Assembly: GCF_000241955.1 (NCBI RefSeq)
Contig: NC_016818.1
Coordinates: 930,001 to 994,000 of the forward strand
Source: Rahnella aquatilis CIP 78.65 = ATCC 33071
Lineage (GTDB): Bacteria > Pseudomonadota > Gammaproteobacteria > Enterobacterales > Enterobacteriaceae
Direction: 5' to 3'
DNA: 64,000 nt
This document shows, in pieces, positions 10,089 to 19,910 of this stretch (positions are counted from its first letter, which is position 1; each line of letters begins with the position of its first letter). Made by a program: the position numbers and the translations under genes. The notes below the pieces were generated by a model. That model made no database searches. It was not told the DNA's origin and saw nothing but the letters and a program-made list of their open reading frames with translations.

Positions 10089-10583
10089 ATGAAAACATTT
10101 GAGCGAGCAGGAGAGCAGGGAATGTCGTTGATCGAAATGATGGTTGTTGTGGCTCTGGTCGCCATGTGTACATTGTGGGGGATCCACAGCTGGCGCAGTT
10201 ACCAGCAGGCATTGAAGCTTGAACAATCTGCTCAGCAGTTGCGTTTGTATCTATCCGGTATGCAGGCTGAAGCTAATAACTACAATCGCCCGGCAGTTTT
10301 ATGGGTGATTGGCGGGTTCCGTGGTTGTGTGGGCACACAGGCTCGTCCTTCAGCATGTCACGTTGCGAAGGGTAAAATATTTTCCATTGCGGAACCGGAT
10401 ATCGAATTGCTCGATTCCACTGATAAAAACATGGGTTTTTACGGTCTGCGCAATGCAGCAATTGCCGGGCATATCACGATGAAAAATTCAGCAGGCAGTT
10501 TGCGAATCATTCTTTCCGTCAGAGGACGGTTACGTATGTGTAGTGAAAATCAGCCTTTACTGGGCATCGGGTTATGCCAGTGA
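10089..10583 (+). CDS. ppdA: Prepilin peptidase-dependent protein A (minor type IV/II pseudopilin)
   Basis: This 164-residue protein has a type IV prepilin N-terminus. A short basic leader ends in Gly, followed by MSLIEMMVVVALVAMCTLWG, where cleavage would fall after G15 and Glu5 of the mature form is present. The remainder is a globular domain with paired cysteines (GGFRGCVGT...SACH, and a later C-SEN). It is the first gene of ppdA-ppdB-ygdB-ppdC after thyA, as in E. coli. These proteins resemble minor pilins that prime fibre assembly. Whether a pilus is made depends on pil/hof genes elsewhere. Confidence 0.88.
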   Translation: MKTFERAGEQGMSLIEMMVVVALVAMCTLWGIHSWRSYQQALKLEQSAQQLRLYLSGMQAEANNYNRPAVLWVIGGFRGCVGTQARPSACHVAKGKIFSIAEPDIELLDSTDKNMGFYGLRNAAIAGHITMKNSAGSLRIILSVRGRLRMCSENQPLLGIGLCQ

Positions 10584-11161
10584 ATATGGCCCGCTGTCAG
10601 GGATTCACACTGCCTGAAGTCATGATTGCCATGGGAATTGGCAGCATGCTGATGCTCAGTGCCGCGCAAATCTATCCGCTTATGCGCCAGAGAAGCCAGA
10701 GTCTTGGCTGGCATTATCAGCTCGAACAACTGTTGCGCCAGACCACTTTTGCTATTGGCAAAGATATCCGCCGGGCCGGCTTTTGTAACGGAAACTGTGA
10801 GGGTAAATCTTTCATCATCGGCAACGCTGCCGGCGAGGCGGCCAGCTCCTGCATCATTGTTATCTATGATCTTAACCGTAACGGAATATGGGATAAAGCC
10901 GGTACGTCGGAGTCTGAATACTTTGGTTATCGTTTACGGCAGGGCGGTATTGAAATTCAGCGCGGCGCAGATGATTGCGGCGGTTCGGGCTGGGAAAAAC
11001 TTCTTGACCCTGCTGAAGTCAACGTGACCCGGTTTACGGTTACAGAGGTCGCAGAAACTGTCTCCGGCCGACTGTATTCTCTGCAACTGGAAGCCCACTG
11101 GAGTAAAAATTCTTTTATCCGCCGTCAGGTCACCGAGATGGTCGCAGGCCATGTTTTATGA
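10574..11161 (+). CDS. ppdB: Prepilin peptidase-dependent protein B (minor pseudopilin)
   Basis: This 195-residue prepilin-like protein overlaps the end of ppdA by 10 bases. After a short leader (MPVNMARCQG) comes the cleavage and helix motif FTLPEVMIAMGIGSMLML, with Glu5 of the mature form present. The second Met (10586) is an alternative start giving a six-residue leader. The globular domain carries several cysteines (RRAGFCNGNC, SSCIIV, DDCGGSG). It belongs to the PilW/PpdB family of minor pilins and is part of the four-gene block between thyA and ptrA. Confidence 0.87.
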   Translation: MPVNMARCQGFTLPEVMIAMGIGSMLMLSAAQIYPLMRQRSQSLGWHYQLEQLLRQTTFAIGKDIRRAGFCNGNCEGKSFIIGNAAGEAASSCIIVIYDLNRNGIWDKAGTSESEYFGYRLRQGGIEIQRGADDCGGSGWEKLLDPAEVNVTRFTVTEVAETVSGRLYSLQLEAHWSKNSFIRRQVTEMVAGHVL

Positions 11162-11646
11162 CAACACTAACCGAAAGAAACGAGTCATTCAGGCAGCAGG
11201 GGAGCGCCATGATCCTGAGTATTCTGGTGATGATGGGATTAGGGTTAATTGCTCTAAACTCTTTGCAACAGCAACTTTCCGCCGGACTTGCGCTCACGTC
11301 AAATCAGCATCGCTATGCTGTTGCCTGGGAAAATGCGGCTTCAGCATTGGTATGGGGCATAGGGCAGCCATGGAGCGACAGTCATGATTCTTACTGGCAG
11401 TGCCGGGATGTGGCGGCAGGGATCATTGTTTCAGGAAGTGGCAGGGCGTGTGCCCGGCCTTCGCTGCGTCAGGATATCTTTCTGGTTCGTGGTGAAGGTC
11501 GAATGGCTGAAGGCAATGAGCCTGTCATGCAGTATCAGCAAGTCAGTATCAACAAGCAGGCTGACGGGGATCTGATTTTTTCACCGCTGAAACAGGGATG
11601 GCTGGATTTTTGTCCTGAGAGTGATGAGCAGATCTGCAATGAATAA
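11158..11646 (+). CDS. ygdB: YgdB/PilX-like minor pilin-associated protein
   Basis: This 162-residue protein overlaps ppdB by four bases (ATGA). It has a basic N-terminal stretch, then GSAMILSILVMMGLGLIALNSL, a single hydrophobic helix resembling the PilX type of minor pilin rather than a canonical prepilin cleavage motif (no Glu at +5). The C-terminal part has cysteines in QCRD, GRACARPS, DFCPE and EQICNE. It corresponds by position and length to E. coli YgdB. Its exact role is unknown; the context suggests assembly of a type IV-like pseudopilus tip. Confidence 0.82.
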   Translation: MTTLTERNESFRQQGSAMILSILVMMGLGLIALNSLQQQLSAGLALTSNQHRYAVAWENAASALVWGIGQPWSDSHDSYWQCRDVAAGIIVSGSGRACARPSLRQDIFLVRGEGRMAEGNEPVMQYQQVSINKQADGDLIFSPLKQGWLDFCPESDEQICNE

Positions 11647-11983
11647 AAGCTATTCAATACAGCAAGGTTTCAGCCTCACGGAAGCGCTAATCGCCATGTT
11701 GCTCTTGTCAGTTTCCCTTCTGGGGCTGCTGAATTATTACCAGTCACTGAGCCAGGGTTTTATGCGTCAGTGGCAGGTTCAGCAGGCGTGGTCTGAAGCC
11801 CATTCACAGCTTGAAGCATATTCAGTGGCAGGAAAGGGTACAGAGCCTTTTGCGAAAGAGTGGGAATATCTGATTACTGGCACTTCAGACGCACAATCCT
11901 GCAAGTTGGTCACTGCGACAATTCAAACGCCGACAAAATATCAGGCAATATTGCGACGCCTGGTATGCAATTTGAGCCTCTGA
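11639..11983 (+). CDS. ppdC: Prepilin peptidase-dependent protein C (minor pseudopilin)
   Basis: This 114-residue prepilin-like protein has the leader MNKSYSIQQG followed by FSLTEALIAMLLLSVSLLGLL, with Glu5 of the mature form. The ATG at 11639 is chosen because it gives the usual 10-residue leader and overlaps the ygdB stop by eight bases; an upstream ATG at 11621 would only add six residues. It is the last gene of the pseudopilin block. In E. coli recC follows directly; here a short non-coding gap and then ptrA follow. Confidence 0.85.
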   Translation: MNKSYSIQQGFSLTEALIAMLLLSVSLLGLLNYYQSLSQGFMRQWQVQQAWSEAHSQLEAYSVAGKGTEPFAKEWEYLITGTSDAQSCKLVTATIQTPTKYQAILRRLVCNLSL

Positions 11984-12285
11984 AGCTGTACCTGCCAGCC
12001 GCATACTGCCGGGCAAAAATACGGTTAAGCCACTTGCAATGGCGGGCTAACAGCTTAGAGTGGTTTAACAGGGTGATTTTTCCCTATTGGGAGTAATTGG
12101 CTTTATGGCTAAAACGTGACGGAACACAGGAAGAAAATCCCGATTCGATTTTTTTCACAACTATCCTGTTTCTGCGGGGTCTGAACAGACTCAACCGCTC
12201 AAAACAGCTTGTTGAGGTTCATCTGTTGTTGAACCGTGTATTTATTGCCCGTGTGGCACGTTTATTCGATTGAGGGAGAGTGGCA
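11984..12285. other. Non-coding gap between ppdC and ptrA at the position of the missing recC
   Basis: About 300 bases with no supportable gene. In E. coli and many relatives this position holds the 3.4-kb recC. I compared all reading frames with the RecC ends as I remember them and saw no resemblance, so no obvious recC remnant survives. The stretch has a small inverted repeat GGTTCA/TGAACC at about 12217-12236 and ends in a GAGGGAG ribosome-binding site for ptrA, so it presumably carries the ptrA promoter. Confidence 0.7.
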
Positions 12286-15171
12286 ATGTTAAAACAGGTT
12301 ACCCGCGTTTCCGGGGTACTGTTGTTATTGACCTTTTGGGTTCCTGTTGTTTCAAGTGCTGCCGACTGGCAGCCTTTTGCACAAGCTATCAATAAAAGTC
12401 AGAACGACCCTCGTCAGTATCAGGCAATAAAACTGGCCAATGATATGACCGTTTTGCTGGTTTCTGACTCTCAGGCACCTAAATCACTCGCTGCACTGGC
12501 CATTCCTGTGGGTTCGCTGGAAGATCCTAATTCTCAGTTAGGTCTTGCCCACTATACCGAGCACATGTTGCTGATGGGCTCGAAGAAATATCCTCAGCCG
12601 GAAAGCCTGTCTGAATTCCTTAAGAAACACGGTGGCAGCCACAATGGCAGCACAGCCTCTTATCGAACCGCGTTTTATCTTGAAGTCGAAAACGATGCCT
12701 TGCCAGAAGCAGCAGATCGCCTTGCGGATGCTATCGGCGAACCGTTGTTAGACCCCGCCAACGGGGACCGTGAACGTAATGCGGTGAACGCTGAACTGAC
12801 CATGGCCCGTTCGCGTGACGGCATGCGGATGGCGCAAGTTCGCGCAGAAACATTAAACCCCCAGCATCCGGCAGCCCGGTTCTCAGGGGGAAATCTGGAT
12901 ACGTTGAAAGATAAACCTGGCAGTAAGCTTCATGACCAACTGACGGCTTTTTATCAGCGCTACTATTCCGCCAACCTGATGGTCGGTGTGATTTACAGCA
13001 ATAAAACGTTGCCTGAACTTGCTGAGCTGGCTTCCACAACCTTTGGTCAGATCGCCAATCACCACGCAGCCGTGCCGCCGATTACGGTCCCGACATTAAC
13101 TGCAGACCAAAAGGGTGAGTTTATCCATTTCGTTCCTGCACAGCCGCGCAAAGAATTACGGGTTGAATTTGCAATTGATAACAACAGTGCTGATTTTCGC
13201 AGTAAAACCGATACTTATATCAGCTACCTGATAGGTAACCGCAGCCCGAATACTCTATCTGACTGGTTACAGAAACAGGGCTACGCCGATGGGATCAGCG
13301 CAGGTGCGGACCCGATGGTTAACCGTAATATGGGCGTATTCAATATCTCTGTTTCCCTGACTGATAAGGGGCTGGCGCAGCGCGACACAGTTATTTCGGC
13401 CATTTTTAGCTATCTCAACGAAATACGCGCGCAGGGGATCCGGAAATCCTATTTTGATGAAATTGCCCATGTTATGGCGCTCGATTTCCGCTATCCGGCG
13501 CTGACGCGTGATATGGATTACGTCGAATGGCTGGTGGATACCATGCTGCGCGTTCCTGTCGAGCACGTTCTCGACTCGCCTTATCTGACTGACCAGTATG
13601 ATCCCAAAGCGATTGAATCACGGCTCACTGAGATGACGCCGCAAAATGCGCGTTACTGGATCATCAGTCCGAACGAACCGCACAATAAAATGGCCTATTT
13701 TGTTAATGCCCCTTACGAGATTGATAAAGTCTCCCCGCAAACTTACTCGCAGTGGAAGGCGCTGGGGCAGGGGATTTCGCTGTCGTTGCCAGCGCTGAAT
13801 CCTTACATTCCTGATTCGCTTGCGCTGGTCACTAAAGATTCGACAGCGACGAAACCTGAGCTGTTGGTTGAGGATAAGGGCTTGCGTGTGTTCTACATGC
13901 CGAGCCGGTATTTTGCTGATGAGCCTAAAGCAAATGTCACCGTTTCTTTTCGCAATGAGCAGTCGCTCAGCACCGCTAAAAATCAGGTGCTGTATGGCCT
14001 GACGGATTACCTCACCGGTGTGGCTTTTGATCAACTGAGTTATCAGGCATCCATTGGCGGGATCACGTTCGGGACATCTCCGGATAACGGTCTGCAATTT
14101 ACTGCTACGGGTTTCACCGAGTGCCTGCCAGATTTACTGGCCGCGCTGGTCGATAACTACCCCGATTTCAAACCGACTCAGGAACAGCTTGATCAGGCAA
14201 AATCATGGTATCTCGAGCGTTTGGCTTCAGCAGATAAAGGAAAAGCCTTTGAGCTGGCGTTGCAACCGGTGCAGTTGCTTTCGCGGGTGCCTTATACTGA
14301 GCGCAGCGAGCGTGAAAAACTGGTTTCCGCCATCACCCTGGATGACGTTAACGCCTATCGTGAACAACTGGTTCACCATGCTGCCGTGGAAGTGATGGTC
14401 GTGGGGAACATGACGGCTGATCAGGTTAAAGCGATGTCTTCGCAAATCATGCAAAAGCTGGGCGCGCATGGAACGCAGTGGTGGCGTGGAAAGCAGGCCG
14501 TGGTGACTGAGCCGCTGAAAGCCAACATCCAGCGTATCGGGACCAGTACGGACTCAGCGCTGGCTGCGGTATATGTTCCCACCGGTTATGATGAAGTTCA
14601 GGGCATGGCGTACAGCGCTTTGCTGGGACAGATTATTCAGCCGTGGTTCTACAGCCAGCTTCGGACACAGGAACAACTGGGTTACGCGGTGTTTGCTTTT
14701 CCTATTCCGGTAGGAAAACAGTGGGGGATTGGGTTCCTGCTGCAAAGTAACAGTAAGCAACCTGATTACCTGTATCAGCGCTATCTGGCATTTTATCCGC
14801 AGGCTGAAAAACGTCTGCGTGAAATGAAGGATGAGGAGTTCCTGCAATACAAACAGGGACTGGTAAACGAAATGCAGCAAAATCCGCAGACGTTAGATGA
14901 GGAAGCCGATCGTCTGGGGAATGATTTCAGTCGCGGCAATCCGCAATTTGATACCCGCACGAATGTGATCCGGGTTATTGCCGGGCTGACGCAAACTCAG
15001 CTGGCTGATTACTTCCATCAGGCAGTCATTAAGCAGGATGGCCTGACGATGCTGTCACAGGTGTCAGGTAATGACAGCAAAACGCCACAATACGCGGCGC
15101 CTGAGGGCTTTAAAACCTGGCCTGATACATCCACGTTGCAACAGGCGCTGGAACCGCGCGCTGATAAATAA
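12286..15171 (+). CDS. ptrA: Pitrilysin (protease III), periplasmic insulinase-family metalloprotease
   Basis: PtrA is a periplasmic zinc endopeptidase of the M16A family that degrades small proteins and peptides. It begins with a signal peptide (hydrophobic stretch ending VVSSAA, then DWQPFAQ). The inverted zinc motif HYTEH is at residues 89-93 from the ATG at 12286, followed by LLMGSKKYPQ. The C-terminal half contains the conserved DSALAAVYVPTGYDE and EQLGYAVFAFP. The ATG is preferred because GGGAG lies 7 bases upstream; the GTG at 12280 is also possible. Length (961 aa) matches E. coli (962). In E. coli it lies between recC and recB; here neither neighbour is present. Confidence 0.96.
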   Translation: MLKQVTRVSGVLLLLTFWVPVVSSAADWQPFAQAINKSQNDPRQYQAIKLANDMTVLLVSDSQAPKSLAALAIPVGSLEDPNSQLGLAHYTEHMLLMGSKKYPQPESLSEFLKKHGGSHNGSTASYRTAFYLEVENDALPEAADRLADAIGEPLLDPANGDRERNAVNAELTMARSRDGMRMAQVRAETLNPQHPAARFSGGNLDTLKDKPGSKLHDQLTAFYQRYYSANLMVGVIYSNKTLPELAELASTTFGQIANHHAAVPPITVPTLTADQKGEFIHFVPAQPRKELRVEFAIDNNSADFRSKTDTYISYLIGNRSPNTLSDWLQKQGYADGISAGADPMVNRNMGVFNISVSLTDKGLAQRDTVISAIFSYLNEIRAQGIRKSYFDEIAHVMALDFRYPALTRDMDYVEWLVDTMLRVPVEHVLDSPYLTDQYDPKAIESRLTEMTPQNARYWIISPNEPHNKMAYFVNAPYEIDKVSPQTYSQWKALGQGISLSLPALNPYIPDSLALVTKDSTATKPELLVEDKGLRVFYMPSRYFADEPKANVTVSFRNEQSLSTAKNQVLYGLTDYLTGVAFDQLSYQASIGGITFGTSPDNGLQFTATGFTECLPDLLAALVDNYPDFKPTQEQLDQAKSWYLERLASADKGKAFELALQPVQLLSRVPYTERSEREKLVSAITLDDVNAYREQLVHHAAVEVMVVGNMTADQVKAMSSQIMQKLGAHGTQWWRGKQAVVTEPLKANIQRIGTSTDSALAAVYVPTGYDEVQGMAYSALLGQIIQPWFYSQLRTQEQLGYAVFAFPIPVGKQWGIGFLLQSNSKQPDYLYQRYLAFYPQAEKRLREMKDEEFLQYKQGLVNEMQQNPQTLDEEADRLGNDFSRGNPQFDTRTNVIRVIAGLTQTQLADYFHQAVIKQDGLTMLSQVSGNDSKTPQYAAPEGFKTWPDTSTLQQALEPRADK

Positions 15172-15191
15172 CATGCTGATGTGCAAAGAAA

Positions 15192-15221
15192 ATAAAAAGG
15201 ACGCGGGAGCGTCCTTTTTTA
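15192..15221 (+). terminator. Terminator of ptrA (shared with convergent argA)
   Basis: AAAAAGGACGC-GGGA-GCGTCCTTTTTT is a stable hairpin with a T-run. It stands in the 75-base space between the convergent genes ptrA and argA. The A-tract on the left side would serve argA transcripts. Confidence 0.88.
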
Positions 15222-15246
15222 CAACCGATGAGATGCTGGGCACTTT

Positions 15247-16572
15247 TTACAGTTCAGCGATCAGTATTTTTGAGCGACGCTGGTAGTTGTACATTTCCTG
15301 TTTCTGAATCGGTAATACATCCACTTCCGCTGGCTTAAAGCCACGTTCCTGGAACCAGTGAATACTGCGGGTCGTCAGTACAAACAGCCTGTTCAGCCCC
15401 ATGAGTTTCGCCTGGCTGGCAACGCGTTGCAGTAACATTTCACCGCGTGAAGAGCTGCGGTAGTCCGGGTGAACCGCCACGCAGGCCATTTCGCCAATCC
15501 CTTCATCATGGAACGGGTAAAGCGCCGCGCAGGCAATGGTCAGGTTATCCCGCTCGATAATGGTAAATTTATCGATTTCCATTTCCAGCTGTTCGCGGGA
15601 ACGACGTACCAGAATACCCTGTTGTTCCAGCGGACGGATAAGTTCCAGAATGCCACCGATATCGTTGATAGTTGCACGACGAACTTGCTCGGCACTTTCC
15701 ATCACGATTTGCGTACCAATACCATCGCGCGAGAACAGTTCCTGAATCAGCGCACCGTCTTCCTGATAACTGATCAGATGGCTGCGACGTACGCCGCTGC
15801 GGCAGGCTTTCACCGCGCCGCGCAGGAAGCGAACGGTGCCGGAAAGATAATCGCCGCTGGATTCCATCTGATCAATTCTTTGCTGCGCATCGTTGGGGAA
15901 CAGCTCGGAAATAATATTACCCTCCTCATTGATCACGCCCTGAGAAGAGCAGAAGCCGATCATTTTTTCCGCTTTCAGTTTGATCGCCAGTTGTGTCGCT
16001 ACTTCCTCTGATGTCAGGTTAAAGCTTTCACCGGTAACCGAAACTGCGACCGGACCGAGCAAGACAATGGCATTGCTGTCAAGCTGACGGTGAATGGCTT
16101 CTTCATCAATACGACGGATACGGCCGCTGTGACAGTAATCAATACCGTCATCAACGCCCAGCGGCTGAGCAATAATAAAGTTGCCGCTGACGACGTTGAT
16201 ATGCGCACCCTGGAGCGGCGTATTATTCAGACTCATTGACAGCCGCGCTGTGATATCGAGTTGTAGCAGACCTGCGGCTTGCTTAACCAGTTCGAGCGCG
16301 CGGGCATCGGTGACGCGAATGTTTTTATGATAAATCGGTTCGTAATTGTGCTCAGAGAGGTTCTCATCAATCTGCGGACGGGCGCCATAAACCACTACCA
16401 GACGGATGCCTAAACTGTGTAACAGGCCGATATCATTGACAATATTGCTGAAATTCTCATGTTCAATGGCTTCTCCACCGAGCATGACAACGAATGTTTT
16501 GCCACGGTGAGCATTTATATAGGGAACTGAGTGGCGAAATCCCTGAACCAGTTCAGTACTACGTTCCTTCAC
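15247..16572 (-). CDS. argA: Amino-acid N-acetyltransferase (N-acetylglutamate synthase)
   Basis: ArgA acetylates glutamate with acetyl-CoA, the first committed and arginine-inhibited step of arginine biosynthesis. The 441-residue protein has an N-terminal amino-acid-kinase-like domain (residues about 25-290, with [11 protein letters not shown]) that binds arginine. A C-terminal GNAT acetyltransferase domain (about 295-441) contains [17 protein letters not shown], the acetyl-CoA loop. Length is close to E. coli ArgA (443). Two ARG boxes overlap the region just upstream of the start, indicating ArgR repression. In E. coli recD-recB flank argA; here ptrA is the direct neighbour. Confidence 0.97.
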   Translation of the reverse strand: MKERSTELVQGFRHSVPYINAHRGKTFVVMLGGEAIEHENFSNIVNDIGLLHSLGIRLVVVYGARPQIDENLSEHNYEPIYHKNIRVTDARALELVKQAAGLLQLDITARLSMSLNNTPLQGAHINVVSGNFIIAQPLGVDDGIDYCHSGRIRRIDEEAIHRQLDSNAIVLLGPVAVSVTGESFNLTSEEVATQLAIKLKAEKMIGFCSSQGVINEEGNIISELFPNDAQQRIDQMESSGDYLSGTVRFLRGAVKACRSGVRRSHLISYQEDGALIQELFSRDGIGTQIVMESAEQVRRATINDIGGILELIRPLEQQGILVRRSREQLEMEIDKFTIIERDNLTIACAALYPFHDEGIGEMACVAVHPDYRSSSRGEMLLQRVASQAKLMGLNRLFVLTTRSIHWFQERGFKPAEVDVLPIQKQEMYNYQRRSKILIAEL

Positions 16573-16584
16573 GGCAAAACCTCG

Positions 16585-16623
16585 TATGAATTTTTATTCG
16601 TAATTTTTGTATTTTTATTCTTT
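16585..16623. promoter_or_regulatory. Tandem ARG boxes (ArgR operator) upstream of argA
   Basis: Box 1 TATGAATTTTTATTCGTA (16585-16602) fits the ARG-box consensus almost perfectly. Box 2 TTTGTATTTTTATTCTTT (16606-16623) has two mismatches. They are separated by 3 bases, which is the arrangement bound by an ArgR hexamer. They lie 13-51 bases upstream of the argA start on the minus strand, where ArgR would block the promoter. Confidence 0.85.
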
Positions 16624-16800
16624 TATGGCCCTGTGGCAAGTAAGAAATCTCTGTTTTTGTTTTAACACCCGTCACAAACAGTCAACAAATTGATAAATCG
16701 AATAAATGTTTAGGAATGACATGCAGGATACGATTCGCTAGAATTCGTAAACTGAGTTTTTTATCAGCTATTTTTAACTTTTGGACCTTTTTGAGACTGC

Positions 16801-18051
16801 ATGACTGACGATACTCACAATCCCGGAAGACGACGCCTCCTGCAAACCGTAGCTGCTTCCTGGATGCTCAGCGTGAGTAAAGTGGGTTTTGCGGCCAGCT
16901 CGCAAGTTATCGCCGTACGCATCTGGCCCTCGTCTACTTATACCCGAATAACCCTCGAATCCAGCACTCCTTTAAAATATAAGCAGTTCCTGCTCAGCGA
17001 TCCGTCGCGCGTTGTGGTGGATATCGAAGGCGTGCATCTCAACAGTGTACTCAAGGGGCTGAGTGAAAAAGTCCAGCAAAGTGATCCTTATATCCGGCAG
17101 GCGCGGGTGGGGCAGTTTGATACTAAAACGGTTCGTCTGGTGTTTGAGCTAAAGCGTGTCATCAATCCGCATGTCTTCACGCTGAAACCGGTCGCTGAAT
17201 TCCATAACCGGCTGGTGGTGGATCTGTATCCGCAGGAGGGTGAGATCAGTGCTCAGGATGATCCGCTGCTGGCGTTACTGGAAGATTACAACCGCGGAGA
17301 TGTCGCGCGAACGTTACCTCCGGAAAAAGCGAAAGACGGTCAGGCGGGACGAAGCCGGCCACTGGTAATCATGCTTGATCCCGGCCATGGCGGCGAAGAT
17401 CCAGGTGCGATTGGCAAATACAAGACCCGTGAAAAAGATGTCGTTTTGCAGATTGGCCGCAGATTACAGAAGCTGATTGCGCGTGAACCCAATATGAAAG
17501 CGCATATGACCCGTAATGAAGACGTGTTTATTCCGCTCAAAGTTCGCGTGGCAAAGGCACGTAAACTGCGGGCAGACCTTTTTATTTCTATTCACGCAGA
17601 TGCATTTACCAGCCGGGCGGCAAAAGGCTCGTCGGTTTTTGCGCTGTCAACCAAAGGCGCAACCAGTTCCGCAGCACGTTTTCTCGCACAAACACAGAAT
17701 GAATCTGATTTGATAGGCGGCGTCAGTAAAAGCGGCGACCGGTATCTGGATCACACCATATTTGATCTGGTTCAGACGGCAACCATCAGCGACAGCCTGA
17801 AATTTGGCAAAGAAGTGCTGACACGTATGGGCAAGATTAATCATCTGCACAAAAATAAAGTAGATCAGGCCGGATTCGCGGTATTGAAAGCGCCAGACAT
17901 CCCGTCGATTCTGGTTGAAACGGCGTTTATCAGTAACATTAATGAAGAGAAGAAATTGCGGACTGCGCATTTTCAGCAGCAGGTGGCGGAGTCCATTCTG
18001 GCCGGGATCAAAGCGTATTTCGCAGAAGGTGGGATGTCAGCGAGGGCATGA
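16801..18051 (+). CDS. amiC: N-acetylmuramoyl-L-alanine amidase AmiC
   Basis: AmiC is a periplasmic zinc amidase that splits septal peptidoglycan during cell separation and is activated by NlpD. The 416-residue protein starts with a twin-arginine signal peptide ([23 protein letters not shown]), so it is exported folded by Tat. An AMIN domain (residues about 35-150) targets it to the septum. The Amidase_3 catalytic domain has [19 protein letters not shown] and the late glutamate in LVETAFISN as zinc and catalytic positions. Length agrees with E. coli AmiC (417). Confidence 0.97.
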   Translation: MTDDTHNPGRRRLLQTVAASWMLSVSKVGFAASSQVIAVRIWPSSTYTRITLESSTPLKYKQFLLSDPSRVVVDIEGVHLNSVLKGLSEKVQQSDPYIRQARVGQFDTKTVRLVFELKRVINPHVFTLKPVAEFHNRLVVDLYPQEGEISAQDDPLLALLEDYNRGDVARTLPPEKAKDGQAGRSRPLVIMLDPGHGGEDPGAIGKYKTREKDVVLQIGRRLQKLIAREPNMKAHMTRNEDVFIPLKVRVAKARKLRADLFISIHADAFTSRAAKGSSVFALSTKGATSSAARFLAQTQNESDLIGGVSKSGDRYLDHTIFDLVQTATISDSLKFGKEVLTRMGKINHLHKNKVDQAGFAVLKAPDIPSILVETAFISNINEEKKLRTAHFQQQVAESILAGIKAYFAEGGMSARA

Positions 18052-18103
18052 GTCCAGGCTGGATGCGGGATGATTATTTCCGTAGTTTGCCGGAATTCAG
18101 AAA

Positions 18104-18126
18104 CAAAAAAACACCCGTTAGGGTGC
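18104..18126 (-). terminator. Terminator of the initiator tRNA operon (shared with amiC)
   Basis: On the minus strand CACCCTAACGGGTG is followed by a run of seven T. It starts about 26 bases beyond the 3' end of the last tRNA gene and lies between the convergent amiC and tRNA transcripts. Confidence 0.85.
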
Positions 18127-18151
18127 CTGATGTTTTAACTTTTCTAGTAGT

Positions 18152-18228
<77 letters not shown>

Positions 18229-18301
18229 TCCGTCACTACTAATTACTGCTTTACTTCATCACATTATCCGAACTGAGCATCTTCATGCATCGGTCTCGAA
18301 T

Positions 18302-18378
<77 letters not shown>

Positions 18379-18440
18379 TCCGTATACTGCTTTACTTCAT
18401 CGTACAATTCAACTGAGCATTTTATGCATCGAAATCGAAT

Positions 18441-18517
<77 letters not shown>

Positions 18518-18531
18518 TCCGATGGAGGCGA

Positions 18532-18559
18532 ACTATACTCCCCATGAGATTTCGTGCAA
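18532..18559 (-). promoter_or_regulatory. Sigma-70 promoter of the tRNA-fMet operon
   Basis: On the minus strand TTGCAC and TATAGT are separated by 16 bases and point into the first tRNA gene, 14 bases away from the mature 5' end. The GC-rich bases after the -10 element resemble the discriminator of stringently controlled stable-RNA promoters. Confidence 0.75.
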
Positions 18560-18737
18560 CCCTTTTTTGAATTTATTCAAATAAAGCACTTAGTTGCTGG
18601 CTTTTTATCCACAAAATCGTCGTTTGGTGCTCAATTTGGCTCAGCACACTTTTTTCGGCTGTGGCAATTCCTTTCTGATAGGGCGTTTGTTATCGTTTCG
18701 CCAGTCATTTACCTGAATGTAAGAGAGCGCGGCAATA

Positions 18738-19850
18738 ATGAAAGGACGTTGGAGTAAATATCTGCTGAGTGGTCTGGTGATAGCGGTGCTGGCGGGTTGT
18801 TCTTCGCGACCGACCGACCGGGGCCAGCAGTATAAAGATGGCCGTCTGGATAATGCGCTCGAATACGTCAATGAGCCGAATGCCACCGGCAAGCCGGTGA
18901 ATGCGCTGGATTACTCTAATCAGGTCGCCGCGGTTCAAATTGCCTCTTCTTCTTTATACGGTCGTAATAACACGACGTTCCAGGCTGTAGAACAATGGCT
19001 GCGTTCCGGCGCTGATACCCGCAATCTGAGCCAGTACGGCATCAGTGCCTATCAGATGGAGGGCGCTGACAATTTCGGTAACGTGCAACTGACCGGCTAT
19101 TACACGCCGGTGGTACAGGCGCGCTATACCCGGCAGGGTGAATTCCAGTATCCGCTTTACCGTATGCCGCCAAAGCGCGGCCGTTTGCCTGATCGCGCCT
19201 CGATTTATTCCGGCGCCCTCAGCGATAACTATGTGGTGGCCTGGACCAATTCCCTGATGGATAACTTTATGATGGAAGTGCAGGGCAGCGGTTATGTTGA
19301 TTACGGCGATGGTCGCCCGTTCATGTTCTTCGGTTACGCTGGCAAGAATGGTCACGCGTATCGCAGTATTGGTAAGGTGCTGATTGACCGCGGTGAAGTG
19401 GCGCGCGAGAACATGTCGATGCAGGCGATCCGTCAGTGGGCGGACACCCACACACCGGCACAAGTGCGTGAACTGCTGGAGCAGAATCCGTCATTCGTTT
19501 TCTTCAAACCTGAGCCTTTTGCCCCGGTTCGCGGCGCCAGCGGTGTGCCGCTGATTGCCAAAGCCTCTGTGGCGTCTGACCGTTCGCTGATCCCGGCAGG
19601 AACAACATTACTGGCAGAAGTGCCGGAACTTAACGATAAAGGCAAGTTCACCGGTAAATATCATATGCGCCTGATGGTTGCACTGGATGTCGGCGGTGCC
19701 ATTAAAGGACAACATTTCGATATGTATCAGGGGATTGGCCCTGATGCCGGCCACTCCGCAGGATTTTATAATCACTACGGACGCGTCTGGGTGTTAAAAT
19801 CAGCGCAGAATGGCAAGCCATTGTTTACGGCCTTCGCGCCATCCAACTAG
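18738..19850 (+). CDS. mltA: Membrane-bound lytic murein transglycosylase A
   Basis: MltA is an outer-membrane lipoprotein that cleaves the MurNAc-GlcNAc bond of peptidoglycan, forming 1,6-anhydro ends. The 370-residue protein has a lipoprotein signal peptide, MKGRWSKYLLSGLVIAVLAGC, with lipobox LAGC at residues 18-21. The MltA domain follows (LTGYYTPVVQARY; PLYRMPPKRG). The C-terminal 3D domain contains three aspartates (MVALDVGGAIKG, FDMYQGIGPDAG), of which the DVGGAI aspartate is the expected catalytic acid. Length fits the family (E. coli 365). Confidence 0.96.
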   Translation: MKGRWSKYLLSGLVIAVLAGCSSRPTDRGQQYKDGRLDNALEYVNEPNATGKPVNALDYSNQVAAVQIASSSLYGRNNTTFQAVEQWLRSGADTRNLSQYGISAYQMEGADNFGNVQLTGYYTPVVQARYTRQGEFQYPLYRMPPKRGRLPDRASIYSGALSDNYVVAWTNSLMDNFMMEVQGSGYVDYGDGRPFMFFGYAGKNGHAYRSIGKVLIDRGEVARENMSMQAIRQWADTHTPAQVRELLEQNPSFVFFKPEPFAPVRGASGVPLIAKASVASDRSLIPAGTTLLAEVPELNDKGKFTGKYHMRLMVALDVGGAIKGQHFDMYQGIGPDAGHSAGFYNHYGRVWVLKSAQNGKPLFTAFAPSN

Positions 19851-19910
19851 TTTTCACACGACAAAATTTCAACCGACAAAGTTTTCGAACGCACTGAGGT
19901 TTATCTTTTC

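Noticed and set aside
11860..12096. 78-codon frame running out of ppdC into the gap, considered as a recC remnant
   Set aside because: It is out of frame with ppdC over its first part, and its end does not resemble the RecC N- or C-terminus.
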